Positions 32,756-42,651 are shown, numbered from the stretch's first letter. The stretch: 64,000 bases of DNA from Marivita sp046591575 (GCF_046591575.1 NZ_JBIQWA010000012.1:12696-76695), one strand, 5' to 3'. Program-made: numbers and translations. The notes: generated from the letters alone by a model not told the origin.

Positions 32756-35206
32756 ATGTCTGATTTTCCCACCACAGCCCGCGTCGTCATCATTGGCGGC
32801 GGCGTTGTCGGCACCTCTGCCTTGTATCATCTGGCCAAGGCGGGATGGACCGATTGCGTGCTACTGGAAAAGAACGAACTGACCGCCGGGTCCACATGGC
32901 ACGCGGCAGGCAACTGTCCGTCCTTCAGCACGTCCTGGGCAGTGATGAACATGCAGCGCTATTCGCTGGAACTGTATCGCACGCTGGCCGATGAGGTTGA
33001 CTACCCGATGAACTACCACGTCACCGGGTCGATCCGTCTGGGCCATTCCAAAGAACGCATGATGGAGTTTGAACGCGCCCGCGCCATGGGGCGGTATCAG
33101 GGGCTGGATCTTGAGATGATGTCGCTTTCGGACATGAAAGACCGTTACCCCTTCATGGAAACGCACGACCTCGCAGGCGGTCTGTACGACCCCGACGATG
33201 GCGACATTGACCCGGCGCAGCTGACACAGGCGTTGGCGAAAGGCGCGCGGCAGATGGGCGCGCGGATCGAACGGTTCTGCCCCGCAACCGGGGTCAGCCG
33301 TGATGGCGATGAATGGATCGTGCACACCGACAAGGGCGACATCCGCTGCGAAAAGGTGGTGAACGCCGCAGGCTATTACGCCCAGCGCGTTGGTGAGTGG
33401 TTCAAACCCTTCGGCGGGCGCACGGTGCCGATGACCGTGATGAGCCATCAGTATTTCCTGACCGAACCTGTGGCTGAACTGGAGGCATGGTCAAAGGAAA
33501 ATGGTAAGCTGCCCCTTCTGCGCGATGTGGACAGCAGCTACTACCTGCGGCAGGAAAAGTACGGTTTGAACCTTGGACCGTACGAACGGAACGGCAAGGC
33601 GCACTGGATTATGCCAGACGATCCGATGCCCGAGGATTTCAGCTTTCAGCTTTACCCGGACGATCTTGAACGGCTCGAATGGTACATCGAAGACGCGATG
33701 GCGCGCGTACCGATCCTTGGCCAGTCTGGCGTGGGCCGGGTCATCAACGGGCCCATCCCATACGCACCCGATGGCCTGCCGCTGATTGGCCCGATGCCCG
33801 GCGTGCCCAATGCGTATGAAGCCTGTGTCTTCACCTTTGGCATCACCCAAGGCGGCGGCGCAGGCAAGGTGCTGGCCGAATGGGTCACCGAAGGCCAGAC
33901 CGAATGGGACATGTGGGCCACCGATCCGCGCCGGTTCACCGATTACACCGATCAGGACTACTGCAACCAGAAAGCGATGGAGGTCTACGGGCACGAATAT
34001 GCCATGCACTTCCCGTTCCACGAATGGCCCGCCGGGCGAAACAAGAAGCTGTCCCCCGCCGATGGGAAAGTGCGCGATCTGGGAGCAGTCATGGGGGTCT
34101 ATAACGGCTGGGAACGCGCCAACTGGTTTGCCAAGCCGGGCGATGACACGTCCGAAGAAAGCACCCACACATGGGCGCGCAAAGGCCCGTGGGAACAGCG
34201 CGTGAAGGAAGAGGCCGAAGCGGTGCGCGACAGCGTCGGTGTCCTCGATCTGCCCGGGTTTTCGCGCTACTCGGTCAAAGGTCCGGGCGCGAAGGCGTGG
34301 CTTGACGGGCTGACCACCTCGCGCCTGCCCTCGCCGGGGCGGGTTGGGCTGGTCTATTTCGCCGACAGCCGCGGACGCATCCTGACCGAAATGTCGGTCT
34401 TCACCTATTCAGACGACGAACTGTCCCTGATCACCGCCGCCTCTGCGCAATGGCATGATTTCGAGATCCTGCGCGATGCCCTGCCAGCCGACGGCAGTCT
34501 CACCCTGACCGATCACACGACTGAGTATTCCGCGCTCATCGTCACTGGCCCCAAATCGCGGGAGCTTTTCAACAGGTTGGGCACCGATATCAACCTGAAC
34601 GCGCCATGGCTGACCTTCCATGCCGGTCAGGTGGCAGGCATCCCCTGCACACTTGCACGCGTATCCTTCGCCGGAGAGCTTGGCTGGGAAATCCATGCCA
34701 AGGTCGCGGATATTCCGGTGCTGTATGACTTTGTGCTTGGCGCTGGGGCAACACCCATCGGGATGTATGCGCTCAACTCGCTGCGGCTTGAAAAAGGCTA
34801 CCGCGCGTGGAAGGGCGATCTGTCGACCGATTATTCGCTGCTCGAAGGGGGGCTGGACCGCTTTGTCAAATTGGACAAACCGCAAGACTTCCCCGGCAAA
34901 GCCGCGCTGCTGAGTGAAAAGCAACAGGGCGTGAAAAAGCGCTTTGTGACGCTGACGGTCGATGCCGGGGAGTGTGACGCGCCCTATATGTCGTCGCTTT
35001 GGCACGATGGGCAGGTCGTGGGCGAAACCACCTCGGGCGGCTGGGGCTACCGCGTGAACACATCCATAGCTTTGGGGATGCTGCGCAGCGATCTGGTCGT
35101 CCCCGGCACCGAAGTGGATGTCGAGATTTACGGCGAGATGCGCAAAGCCGTTGTTCAGAAAGACGAACCTCTTTGGGACTCCAAAAACGAAAGGCTGCGC
35201 GCATGA
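32756..35206 (+). CDS. Dimethylglycine/sarcosine dehydrogenase-like FAD-GcvT protein (copy 1)
   Basis: An 816-residue protein: an N-terminal FAD domain (RVVIIGGGVVGTSALYHLAK), the covalent-flavin His motif GSTWHAAG, and a C-terminal half with GcvT-like folate-binding domains (ALIVTGPKSRELF, SFAGELGWEIH, LRLEKGYRAWKGDL). Family enzymes demethylate dimethylglycine or sarcosine and pass the one-carbon unit to tetrahydrofolate. A GGAG site precedes the ATG. Its stop overlaps the next gene (ATGA), which encodes a betaine-homocysteine methyltransferase-like protein. The substrate is inferred from that neighbour. Confidence 0.87.
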   Translation: MSDFPTTARVVIIGGGVVGTSALYHLAKAGWTDCVLLEKNELTAGSTWHAAGNCPSFSTSWAVMNMQRYSLELYRTLADEVDYPMNYHVTGSIRLGHSKERMMEFERARAMGRYQGLDLEMMSLSDMKDRYPFMETHDLAGGLYDPDDGDIDPAQLTQALAKGARQMGARIERFCPATGVSRDGDEWIVHTDKGDIRCEKVVNAAGYYAQRVGEWFKPFGGRTVPMTVMSHQYFLTEPVAELEAWSKENGKLPLLRDVDSSYYLRQEKYGLNLGPYERNGKAHWIMPDDPMPEDFSFQLYPDDLERLEWYIEDAMARVPILGQSGVGRVINGPIPYAPDGLPLIGPMPGVPNAYEACVFTFGITQGGGAGKVLAEWVTEGQTEWDMWATDPRRFTDYTDQDYCNQKAMEVYGHEYAMHFPFHEWPAGRNKKLSPADGKVRDLGAVMGVYNGWERANWFAKPGDDTSEESTHTWARKGPWEQRVKEEAEAVRDSVGVLDLPGFSRYSVKGPGAKAWLDGLTTSRLPSPGRVGLVYFADSRGRILTEMSVFTYSDDELSLITAASAQWHDFEILRDALPADGSLTLTDHTTEYSALIVTGPKSRELFNRLGTDINLNAPWLTFHAGQVAGIPCTLARVSFAGELGWEIHAKVADIPVLYDFVLGAGATPIGMYALNSLRLEKGYRAWKGDLSTDYSLLEGGLDRFVKLDKPQDFPGKAALLSEKQQGVKKRFVTLTVDAGECDAPYMSSLWHDGQVVGETTSGGWGYRVNTSIALGMLRSDLVVPGTEVDVEIYGEMRKAVVQKDEPLWDSKNERLRA

Positions 35207-36078
35207 CAGATATAACGCTTCTTGATGGCGGCATGGGCCAGGAATTGCTGCGCCGCTCGGGCGCAGACCCGACGCCGCTTTGGGCGACGCAGGTGATGAT
35301 CGCAGCCCCCAATCTGGTGCGCGACATCCACGCGGATTACTTTACCGCCGGCGCGCAGATCGCCACGACCAACACCTACGCCCTGCACCGCGACCGGCTG
35401 GAGGGCACAGGGTTCGAAGCGGATTTCGAAAAACTGTACCGCACCGCGCTCGACATGGCCTTGGAAGCACGCGACGCCCATGGTGGCGGGCAGATCGCTG
35501 GCAGCATTGGCCCCTTGGGGCAATCCTACCGCGCGGATGTGCAGCCGGACCATGACAAGGCAGTTGCGCTTTTTGCCGAGGTCGCGCGATTGCTGGTGCC
35601 GGACTGCGACCTGTTGTTGTTGGAAACGGTCGCCTCTGTCGCCCAAGCGCGCGCCGCGTTGGAGGGGGCATCTGGCAATGGAAAGCCGGTTTGGATCGCC
35701 TTCACCGTCGATGACGAAGACGGCACGAAACTGCGATCAGGCGAACCGTTGGCGGAGGCGGTTGCCGTCAGCGGATCGGCCGACGCCATGCTTGCCAACT
35801 GCTCGGCCCCGGAGGCGATGCCGGATGCGCTCGACATTCTTGGCACGGCAGGCAAGCCAACAGGGGCCTATGCCAACGCGTTCACGCAGATCACCAAGGA
35901 TTTCCTGAAGCGCAAACCCGTGGTCGACGTTCTGACCGCGCGCCGCGACCTTGGTCCTGTCGCCTATGCCGACCATGCTGAAAAATGGCGCGACAAAGGT
36001 GCAACGATCATCGGCGGCTGTTGCGAAACCGGGCCAGAGCACATCGCCGAAATCGCGCGCCGCTTTATGCAAGATTAA
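35203..36078 (+). CDS. Betaine-homocysteine S-methyltransferase-like protein
   Basis: A 291-residue homocysteine methyltransferase domain. It begins TLLDGGMGQELLRRSG. The zinc-binding cysteines appear as LANCSAPE in the middle and GGCCETGPEHI at the C-terminus, as in BHMT/MmuM enzymes. It would transfer a methyl group from glycine betaine, DMSP or S-methylmethionine to homocysteine. Its position between two dimethylglycine-dehydrogenase-like genes and 4-base overlap with the first favour glycine betaine, giving dimethylglycine as product. The donor is not provable from sequence. Confidence 0.85.
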   Translation: MTDITLLDGGMGQELLRRSGADPTPLWATQVMIAAPNLVRDIHADYFTAGAQIATTNTYALHRDRLEGTGFEADFEKLYRTALDMALEARDAHGGGQIAGSIGPLGQSYRADVQPDHDKAVALFAEVARLLVPDCDLLLLETVASVAQARAALEGASGNGKPVWIAFTVDDEDGTKLRSGEPLAEAVAVSGSADAMLANCSAPEAMPDALDILGTAGKPTGAYANAFTQITKDFLKRKPVVDVLTARRDLGPVAYADHAEKWRDKGATIIGGCCETGPEHIAEIARRFMQD

Positions 36079-36157
36079 CGCCCCACCCCATGCTTCTTCT
36101 TTTCCCAAATATGCAAACGCCGTGCTGTGCCACGCGATCGAAAACCGGAGAGTGCTC

Positions 36158-38602
36158 ATGACCCTGCCCACCCACGCCCGCGCCGTCATCATCGGCGGTG
36201 GTGTTATCGGTTGTTCCGTCGCCTACCATCTTGCCAAACTGGGCTGGACCGATGTGGTTCTGCTGGAGCGTAAACAACTGACATCCGGCACAACCTGGCA
36301 CGCGGCTGGCCTGATCGGGCAATTGCGGGCGTCGTCGAACATGACGAAACTGGCAAAATACACCGCTGACCTGTACGACACCATCGAAGGGGAAACCGGC
36401 GTCGCCACTGGATTTCGCAAGACCGGGTCAATTTCTGTCGCGCTGACAACAGAACGCCACGAGGAACTGCGCCGCAGCGCTTCGATGGCGCGCGCGTTTG
36501 GCGTTCCGGTCGAGGAAATCGACACCGCCGAGATCAAGGCCAAGTATCCGCACCTCAACACAGATGATGTTGTCGGCGGTGTGTTCCTACCCAGTGACGG
36601 TCAGGGCGATCCGGCCAATATCGCGCTGGCCATGGCCAAGGGTGCGCGGCAAAAGGGCGTGACCATCGCGGAACGTACCAAGGCCACGGGCGTGGCGCGC
36701 GATCGGCGGCGGATCACCCGCGTCGATTGGGAAGCCGAGGACGGATCGTCCGGCACGATCACCTGCGATCATGTCGTCAACTGCGCGGGCATGTGGGGCC
36801 GCGAGGTGGGGCAGATGTTGGGTGTGAACGTGCCCCTTCAGGCCTGCGAGCATTTCTACATCGTGTCCGAACCTATTGCGGGCCTTCAAAGCCTGCCGGT
36901 GCTGCGCGTGCCGGATGAATGCGCGTACTACAAGGAAGACGCAGGAAAAATGATGCTGGGCGCGTTTGAGCCAGTGTCAAAACCCTGGGCGCTTGATGGC
37001 ATCCCCAAGGATTTTGAATTCGACCAACTGCCCGAGGATTTCGACCATTTCGAGCCGATCCTGGAGGCGGCCGTGAACCGCATGCCGATGCTGGCCGAAG
37101 CGGGTATTCACACGTTCTTCAACGGCCCCGAGAGCTTTACCCCCGACAACGCCTATCATTTGGGTCAGGCGCGCGAGATGGACAATGTCTGGGTCGCTGC
37201 CGGGTTCAATTCGATTGGCATCCAATCCGCAGGTGGCGCGGGCATGGCGCTGGCGCAGTGGATGGAAGACGGCGAAAAGCCATTCGATTTGGGCGACGTC
37301 GACATCGCCCGCGCGCAACCGTTTCAGGGCAACAAACGGTTCCTGAAAGAACGCGTGACCGAAACGCTGGGGTTGCTCTATGCGGATCACTTCCCCTACC
37401 GCCAGAAAACCACCGCGCGCGGTGTGCGGCGGACGCCGTTTCACCAGCACCTGCTGCAGCACGGCGCTGTCATGGGTGAAACCGCCGGCTGGGAACGTGC
37501 CAACTGGTTTGCACGCAATGGGCAGACGCCGGAATACGAATACTCATGGAAGCGGCAGAATTTCTTTGGCAACGTCGCCGAAGAGCACCACGCCATTCGC
37601 AGCAATGTCGGCATGTACGATATGTCCTCCTTCGGCAAAATCCGCGTCGAAGGGCCGGATGCCGAGGCGTTCCTGAACTATGTCGGAGGCGGTGATTTCT
37701 CGGTCCCTGTGGGCAAGATTGTCTACACGCAACTTCTGAACACGCGCGGTGGGATCGAGGCGGATGTGACTGTCACGCGCCTGTCAGACACCGCTTATCT
37801 GGTGGTCACCCCGGCGGCGACGCGCGCGGCGGATCAGACATGGATGCAGCGCCATGTCGGTGACTTCCGCGTCGTGCTGACAGATGTAACCGCTGGCGAA
37901 GGCGTATTGGCCGTCATGGGCCCAAATGCGCGCAAGCTGATGCAAATGGTGTCGCCCAACGACTTCTCGAACGCGGTCAATCCGTTTGGCACGGCGCGGG
38001 AGATCGAGATTGGCATGGGCACCGCCCGTGTGCATCGCGTGACCTATGTCGGAGAGCTTGGCTGGGAGGTCTATGTCAGCGCCGATCAGGCCGGGCATGT
38101 GTTTGAATCATTGTTTGAGGCGGGTCAGGATCTTGGGCTCGTGCTGTGCGGGATGCATATGATGGACACCTGCCGCATCGAAAAGGGGTTCCGCCATTTT
38201 GGTCATGACATCACCTGTCAGGACCACGTTCTGGAGGCCGGGCTGGGCTTTGCAGTGAAACGCGACAAGCCTCGTTTCATCGGGCGCGATGCGGTGCTGC
38301 GCAAGCGCGACGACGGGCTTTTAACCCGGCTCGTGCAATTCAAGCTGACCGACCCGGAGCCTTTGCTTTACCACAATGAGCCGGTCCTTCGGGATGGAGA
38401 GATTGTCGGGTATCTGTCGTCAGGGGCCTATGGGCATCATCTGGGCGCGGCGATGGGCTTGGGATACGTGCCTTGCGCCGGAGAAACCGCAGAGGATATT
38501 TTGGCATCGTCTTATGAGATCGACATTGCCGGAACACGCGTGACGGCGGAGGTTTCGCTCAGGCCATTCTACGATCCGACAGCCGAACGGGCGAAGGCGT
38601 GA
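36158..38602 (+). CDS. Dimethylglycine/sarcosine dehydrogenase-like FAD-GcvT protein (copy 2)
   Basis: An 814-residue paralogue of the gene at 32756, with RAVIIGGGVIGCSVAYHLAK, the GTTWHAAG covalent-FAD motif, and GcvT domains (LAVMGPNARKLMQM, TYVGELGWEVYVSAD, CRIEKGFRHFGHDITC). The region after the FAD motif differs markedly from copy 1 (LIGQLRASSNMTKLAKYT), so the two likely act on different substrates, for example dimethylglycine and sarcosine. The start at 36158 is fixed by CCGGAG 7 bases upstream; the frame is open further upstream inside the previous gene. A hairpin begins at the stop codon. Confidence 0.88.
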   Translation: MTLPTHARAVIIGGGVIGCSVAYHLAKLGWTDVVLLERKQLTSGTTWHAAGLIGQLRASSNMTKLAKYTADLYDTIEGETGVATGFRKTGSISVALTTERHEELRRSASMARAFGVPVEEIDTAEIKAKYPHLNTDDVVGGVFLPSDGQGDPANIALAMAKGARQKGVTIAERTKATGVARDRRRITRVDWEAEDGSSGTITCDHVVNCAGMWGREVGQMLGVNVPLQACEHFYIVSEPIAGLQSLPVLRVPDECAYYKEDAGKMMLGAFEPVSKPWALDGIPKDFEFDQLPEDFDHFEPILEAAVNRMPMLAEAGIHTFFNGPESFTPDNAYHLGQAREMDNVWVAAGFNSIGIQSAGGAGMALAQWMEDGEKPFDLGDVDIARAQPFQGNKRFLKERVTETLGLLYADHFPYRQKTTARGVRRTPFHQHLLQHGAVMGETAGWERANWFARNGQTPEYEYSWKRQNFFGNVAEEHHAIRSNVGMYDMSSFGKIRVEGPDAEAFLNYVGGGDFSVPVGKIVYTQLLNTRGGIEADVTVTRLSDTAYLVVTPAATRAADQTWMQRHVGDFRVVLTDVTAGEGVLAVMGPNARKLMQMVSPNDFSNAVNPFGTAREIEIGMGTARVHRVTYVGELGWEVYVSADQAGHVFESLFEAGQDLGLVLCGMHMMDTCRIEKGFRHFGHDITCQDHVLEAGLGFAVKRDKPRFIGRDAVLRKRDDGLLTRLVQFKLTDPEPLLYHNEPVLRDGEIVGYLSSGAYGHHLGAAMGLGYVPCAGETAEDILASSYEIDIAGTRVTAEVSLRPFYDPTAERAKA

Positions 38603-38621
38603 AATCTTCGGAGAAGATTTC
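38601..38621. terminator. Hairpin overlapping the stop of the second dehydrogenase gene
   Basis: GAAATCTTC (38601-38609) and GAAGATTTC (38613-38621) form a perfect 9-bp stem with a 3-base loop starting inside the TGA stop. It is followed by CCTTCTCT, a weak pyrimidine tract. It probably ends the betaine-catabolic transcript. Confidence 0.6.
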
Positions 38622-38692
38622 AGACCTTCTCTAATAAATAGTTGCACGGGGTGATGCTTGTTTCGATCGGACAAGCTGCGTAGACGGAGCAC

Positions 38693-39337
38693 ATGACCGA
38701 CTATGCTCCCCCGGATGTGCCACTGGATATCCTGCACGAAGATCACGAGATCCTCGCCGTCAACAAGCCAGCAGGATTGCTGTCCGTTCCCGGCAAAGGG
38801 CCGGATCTGGCGGATTGCCTCATTGCGCGCCTGGCTGTTGCCTATCCGCAAGTCCTGCTTGTGCATCGGCTGGATCGCGACACCTCTGGCGTCATGATCT
38901 TTGCGCTGACACCGCATGCCCAGCGCCATCTTGGGCTGCAATTCGAAAAGCGGCAGACCAAGAAAACCTACGTCGCGCGCGTGGCCGGGCATCTGACGCC
39001 AAAAACCGGGACGGTCGACCTGCCGTTAATCGTCGATTGGCCAAATCGGCCCTTGCAGAAGGTCGATCCCGATGCAGGCAAACCCGCGGTGACCGATTGG
39101 CGTGTGCTCAAGGCGACAGATGAGGAGAGCAAGGTCCAGCTTTTTCCTCAGACCGGACGCAGTCATCAGCTGCGGGTCCACATGCGCGCACTGGGTCATC
39201 CCATCCTTGGAGATCCGTTATACGCACCTGACACTGCGGACGCATACCCGCGCATGATGCTCCATGCAGAAGAACTGCGACTGCGGCATCCGGATGGGGG
39301 CAAGGGCATGAAATTCCGCGTCAAAGCGCCATTTTGA
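38693..39337 (+). CDS. rluA: RluA-family pseudouridine synthase
   Basis: A 214-residue enzyme with the catalytic motif VHRLDRDTSGVMIFAL (the Asp in HRLDRDTSG is the catalytic residue), ILAVNKPAGLLSVPG near the N-terminus, and QTGRSHQLRVHMRALGHPILGDPLY near the C-terminus. No S4 domain precedes it, and the length matches RluA (219 in E. coli), which modifies 23S rRNA U746 and tRNA U32. GGAG sits 4 bases before the ATG. Confidence 0.88.
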   Translation: MTDYAPPDVPLDILHEDHEILAVNKPAGLLSVPGKGPDLADCLIARLAVAYPQVLLVHRLDRDTSGVMIFALTPHAQRHLGLQFEKRQTKKTYVARVAGHLTPKTGTVDLPLIVDWPNRPLQKVDPDAGKPAVTDWRVLKATDEESKVQLFPQTGRSHQLRVHMRALGHPILGDPLYAPDTADAYPRMMLHAEELRLRHPDGGKGMKFRVKAPF

Positions 39338-39423
39338 CGGTCTGACCAACCCTACGCGCCGATGTGCATATTTTTGAAAAGAAGAGGGAAAGCCGGGGTT
39401 TTCAGGCCGTGCTTATAGAGCGC

Positions 39424-40863
39424 TTATTCGGGTGCCCAGCCGGAAATGGATTTGACCTCCAGGAAATCCTCGATCCCCCAAACGCCACCTTCGCGCCCGT
39501 TTCCCGATTGTTTCATACCCCCAAACGGCGCGCCTGCGGACCGGCTTTGACCATTCATTTCCACCATTCCAGAGCGCAATTTCCGCGCCAATCGGTTCCG
39601 CCGCGCGCCATCTGCGCTTTGGACATAATTGGTCAGACCGTATGGCGTGTCGTTGGCAATCTTGACTGCCTCATCTTCGGTCTCAAAACGCATGATTGAC
39701 AGAACAGGTCCAAATATCTCTTCGCGGGCGATTGTCATGTCATTGGTGACATCGGCAAAAACGGTTGGACGAATATAAAAGCCTTTGTTCAACCCTTCTG
39801 GCCGCCCCGGGCCGCCGACGACAAGCCGCGCGCCCTCCTCGATGCCTTTCTGGATCAGGTCCTGTATCTTTTGCCATTGCGCCGCGTTGACGACCGGACC
39901 GATATGGTCGCCTTCGACAGAAGCCGGCCCCACCGCAATCTGTGACGCTATGGTTGCGGCCTGATCGACCACGGCGTCGTAGATTGACGCGTCGACAATC
40001 ATGCGTGACGGGGCATTGCAGGACTGGCCCGTGTTTTCCATCATGTGCATCACCCCGCGCGCCACAGCGGCGTCATCTGCATCGGCAAAGATCAGATTTG
40101 CGCCTTTGCCGCCAAGTTCCAGATGCACGCGTTTGAGCGTGTCCGCTGCCGCTTTGGAGATCAGTTTTCCGGCACGGGTCGATCCGGTGAAGCTGACCAT
40201 GTCGATGTCCGGATGTGCGGAAAGCTGGCTGCCGACACCGGTGCCGTCGCCATTCACCAGGTTGAATACACCCGGCGGACAGCCTGCCTCGTCCATCATT
40301 TCGGCAAACAAGAGCGCATCCAGCGGGCTTTCTTCTGACGGCTTGAGAACCATCGTACATCCGGCAATCGCGGCGGCGCCGACCTTGAGCGTGATCTGGT
40401 TCATCGGCCAGTTCCAGGGCGTGATCAGCGCGCACACGCCCACAGCTTCGTAAATGATACGGTCATTCGGAGCGTGATCTCCAAGCGGGCGTTCAAATTT
40501 GAATTTGCGCGCTTCGTCGATGAAGTTCTGAATATGCCATATGCCTGCACCGACCTGTTCAGACCGGGACAGGTCGATGGGGGCCCCCATTTCAAGGCTC
40601 ATCGCCTGCGCCATGTCTTCGCGCCGCTGCGTGTAGATTTTGAGCAGCCTTTCAAGCACGGCAATCCGTTCGGCCGGATTTGTCGCCATCCAGGATGGAA
40701 AGGCGGCTTTGGCGGCATCGACGGCCGCGTCGGTGTCGGCCTGTCCACCCAAGGAAATAACGGCACAGGGGTCTTCTGTAGAGGGATCAATGACGTGGTG
40801 ATCCCGGCCATCCACCGGGTCAACCCAGGCACCGTTGATGTAAAACTGACGCTTTGCCAACAT
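39424..40863 (-). CDS. NAD(P)-dependent aldehyde dehydrogenase
   Basis: A 479-residue ALDH. Cofactor motif ITPWNWPMNQ, SFTGSTRAGKLI, the general-base Glu in LELGGKGANLIF and the catalytic Cys in NTGQSCNAPSRM are all present, as is EEIFGPVLSIMRF. The start at 40863 (MLAKRQFYINGAWV) fits the family N-terminus better than the upstream ATG. Substrate unknown. A divergent peroxiredoxin gene starts 132 bases away; the shared region may contain both promoters, but I could not fix them. Confidence 0.92.
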   Translation of the reverse strand: MLAKRQFYINGAWVDPVDGRDHHVIDPSTEDPCAVISLGGQADTDAAVDAAKAAFPSWMATNPAERIAVLERLLKIYTQRREDMAQAMSLEMGAPIDLSRSEQVGAGIWHIQNFIDEARKFKFERPLGDHAPNDRIIYEAVGVCALITPWNWPMNQITLKVGAAAIAGCTMVLKPSEESPLDALLFAEMMDEAGCPPGVFNLVNGDGTGVGSQLSAHPDIDMVSFTGSTRAGKLISKAAADTLKRVHLELGGKGANLIFADADDAAVARGVMHMMENTGQSCNAPSRMIVDASIYDAVVDQAATIASQIAVGPASVEGDHIGPVVNAAQWQKIQDLIQKGIEEGARLVVGGPGRPEGLNKGFYIRPTVFADVTNDMTIAREEIFGPVLSIMRFETEDEAVKIANDTPYGLTNYVQSADGARRNRLARKLRSGMVEMNGQSRSAGAPFGGMKQSGNGREGGVWGIEDFLEVKSISGWAPE

Positions 40864-40995
40864 ATCTCTGTGCCCCCCGAGGTCGCGTTTGCACTGCAAG
40901 TGTGACATCCCGGCATTGCAGCGGCAAGGGGGTGTAAGTGCCGTCGGCTTTACCTAAGTAAAACCTGTGAATACCAAAAGAAGGAGCGGCACATC

Positions 40996-41649
40996 ATGGG
41001 TCTGCGCATCAACGACGAAATTCCGAATCTGACGGTCGAAACAGATCAGGGCACACTAAGCTTGCATGACTGGATTGGTGACAGCTGGGCAATTCTGTTC
41101 TCTCACCCCAAAGATTTCACACCGGTCTGCACCACCGAATTTGGCGCTGTGGCCCAGCTTGCCGATGAATGGGAAAAGCGCGGCACAAAGGTGATGGGGA
41201 TCTCTGTCGATGGTGTGGAGGATCACAAAAAGTGGAAGGGCGATATTGAATCGACCTCCGGGTCCAAGGCCGGGTTTCCGATCATCGCGGACGAAGATCT
41301 GACCGTGGCCAAGGCTTTTGACATGCTGCCGGCCGAATACAGTTTGCCGGATGGGCGGACCCCGGCGGATAGCGCAACTGTGCGCGTGGTGTTCATCATC
41401 GGGCCAGACAAACAGTTGAAACTGTCGATGACCTATCCGATGAATGTGGGCCGCAACTTTGCCGAGGTTCTGCGCGCTTTGGATGCGTTGCAGACGGCCG
41501 CCAAGGAAAACGTGGCCACACCGGCCAACTGGACGGTTGGGGAAGATGTCATCGTGCCGGTCGCCGTCAGCGATAGTGACGCAATTGCGAAATACGGATC
41601 GATTGAAACTGTTTTGCCTTATCTGCGCAAAGCAAAGCTGCCGTCGTAA
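40996..41649 (+). CDS. 1-Cys peroxiredoxin (Prx6-type)
   Basis: A 217-residue peroxiredoxin with the catalytic Cys45 in HPKDFTPVCTTEF. The long C-terminal domain (AANWTVGED-like, PANWTVGEDVIVPVAVSD) and length place it in the Prx6/1-Cys group. It reduces hydrogen peroxide and organic peroxides. AAGGAG lies 9 bases before the ATG. A strong hairpin follows the stop. Confidence 0.93.
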   Translation: MGLRINDEIPNLTVETDQGTLSLHDWIGDSWAILFSHPKDFTPVCTTEFGAVAQLADEWEKRGTKVMGISVDGVEDHKKWKGDIESTSGSKAGFPIIADEDLTVAKAFDMLPAEYSLPDGRTPADSATVRVVFIIGPDKQLKLSMTYPMNVGRNFAEVLRALDALQTAAKENVATPANWTVGEDVIVPVAVSDSDAIAKYGSIETVLPYLRKAKLPS

Positions 41650-41668
41650 GCCACGACACGCAAAAACG

Positions 41669-41693
41669 GGCAAGGCCGCAACCGGGCCTTGCC
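41669..41693. terminator. Bidirectional terminator between convergent genes
   Basis: GGCAAGGCC (41669-41677) and GGCCTTGCC (41685-41693) pair perfectly around a 7-base loop. An A-rich stretch lies on the left, so on the minus strand the stem is followed by CGTTTTTG, a usable U-run for the OmpA-family gene; the peroxiredoxin gene ends 20 bases before it. Confidence 0.8.
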
Positions 41694-41700
41694 GAATTCG

Positions 41701-42651
41701 TTATTCTACAGAAATCAACACCGCTTCGACGCGCCGGTTTGCCTCTCGGCCTTCGGGCGTCAGGTTGCTGGCGCGTGGCGACAGATACCCGACCCCGTCG
41801 GCGGCGACCTGTGCTGCCGGAACGCCGCGTTGGACGATATAGGATTGAACGGCCTGGGCGCGGCGCCGCGACAGTGCAACATTTGCCGCCAAAGACCCGG
41901 TGGCATCTGTATGTCCTACAAAGGTAATTTCGCGCGTCGGGTTTGCCGTTAGATAAGCCACAATCGCATCAAGAGACGCAAGCGGGCCAGTGCCCAAAGA
42001 TGCAGACCCGCTGGCAAAGTCGAGATCTGACAGAACCGCATGACCGGCGGTTTCCAATTGGGACACGATGTTGCCGGTGTTTGCCGCGACGGGTGGAACA
42101 GCCGTTGCAGACACTGACAGGCCTGACCGACCGGGCGGCCCGATTTCGATCAGCTGGACAAAGACGCTGTCTCCATCGCGACTGACCAAGAGGCTTAACG
42201 CCTGGGTGGCATCAGAGGTTTTGGCAGACAGGAAATGAAATTCAGTCAGGTCCACATACATGTCTGGCGCTGGCAGCACCTCGATCCCGAAACGGAAATC
42301 GAAACCGCCACAGCTTTGTGCGGTGCAGTCAAAGATGACGTCATATTGCCCGGATGCCAATTGGGTGCGCAGCGGGCCAATGACCTGTCCGGTTGTCATG
42401 CCGGCCCCCGATATGCGCCACGCCTTACGCATCACTTCGCCCTCAAGCAGCGCGGTTGGCACGCCGGTGGCTTCGTTCCAAGGCCCAAGCGGCAGGGCAT
42501 AGGTGGCATGAGGCGATGTTTCGGCCACCGTTTCGCGCGCGCCGATTGGAAGCGACAGGTCGAGTGCAGAAACCGCAGAGCCAATCAGCAGGCATACAGC
42601 ACTCAGCAGCCCTGTGCCCCAATCAGCGCGATTGCGCGTGATAGCCATCAT
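41701..42651 (-). CDS. OmpA-family outer-membrane or periplasmic protein
   Basis: A 316-residue exported protein. Residues about 13-29 form a signal peptide (LLSAVCLLIGSAVSA). The C-terminal OmpA domain (about 205-314) shows SDLDFASGSASLGTG, ITFVGHTDATGSLAANVALS and EGREANRRVEAVLI, the peptidoglycan-binding pattern. The N-terminal part contains a Cys pair (IFDCTAQSCGGFDF). The start overlaps the end of the upstream peroxidase-like gene by 29 bases (26 if the second ATG is used). Confidence 0.88.
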   Translation of the reverse strand: MMAITRNRADWGTGLLSAVCLLIGSAVSALDLSLPIGARETVAETSPHATYALPLGPWNEATGVPTALLEGEVMRKAWRISGAGMTTGQVIGPLRTQLASGQYDVIFDCTAQSCGGFDFRFGIEVLPAPDMYVDLTEFHFLSAKTSDATQALSLLVSRDGDSVFVQLIEIGPPGRSGLSVSATAVPPVAANTGNIVSQLETAGHAVLSDLDFASGSASLGTGPLASLDAIVAYLTANPTREITFVGHTDATGSLAANVALSRRRAQAVQSYIVQRGVPAAQVAADGVGYLSPRASNLTPEGREANRRVEAVLISVE

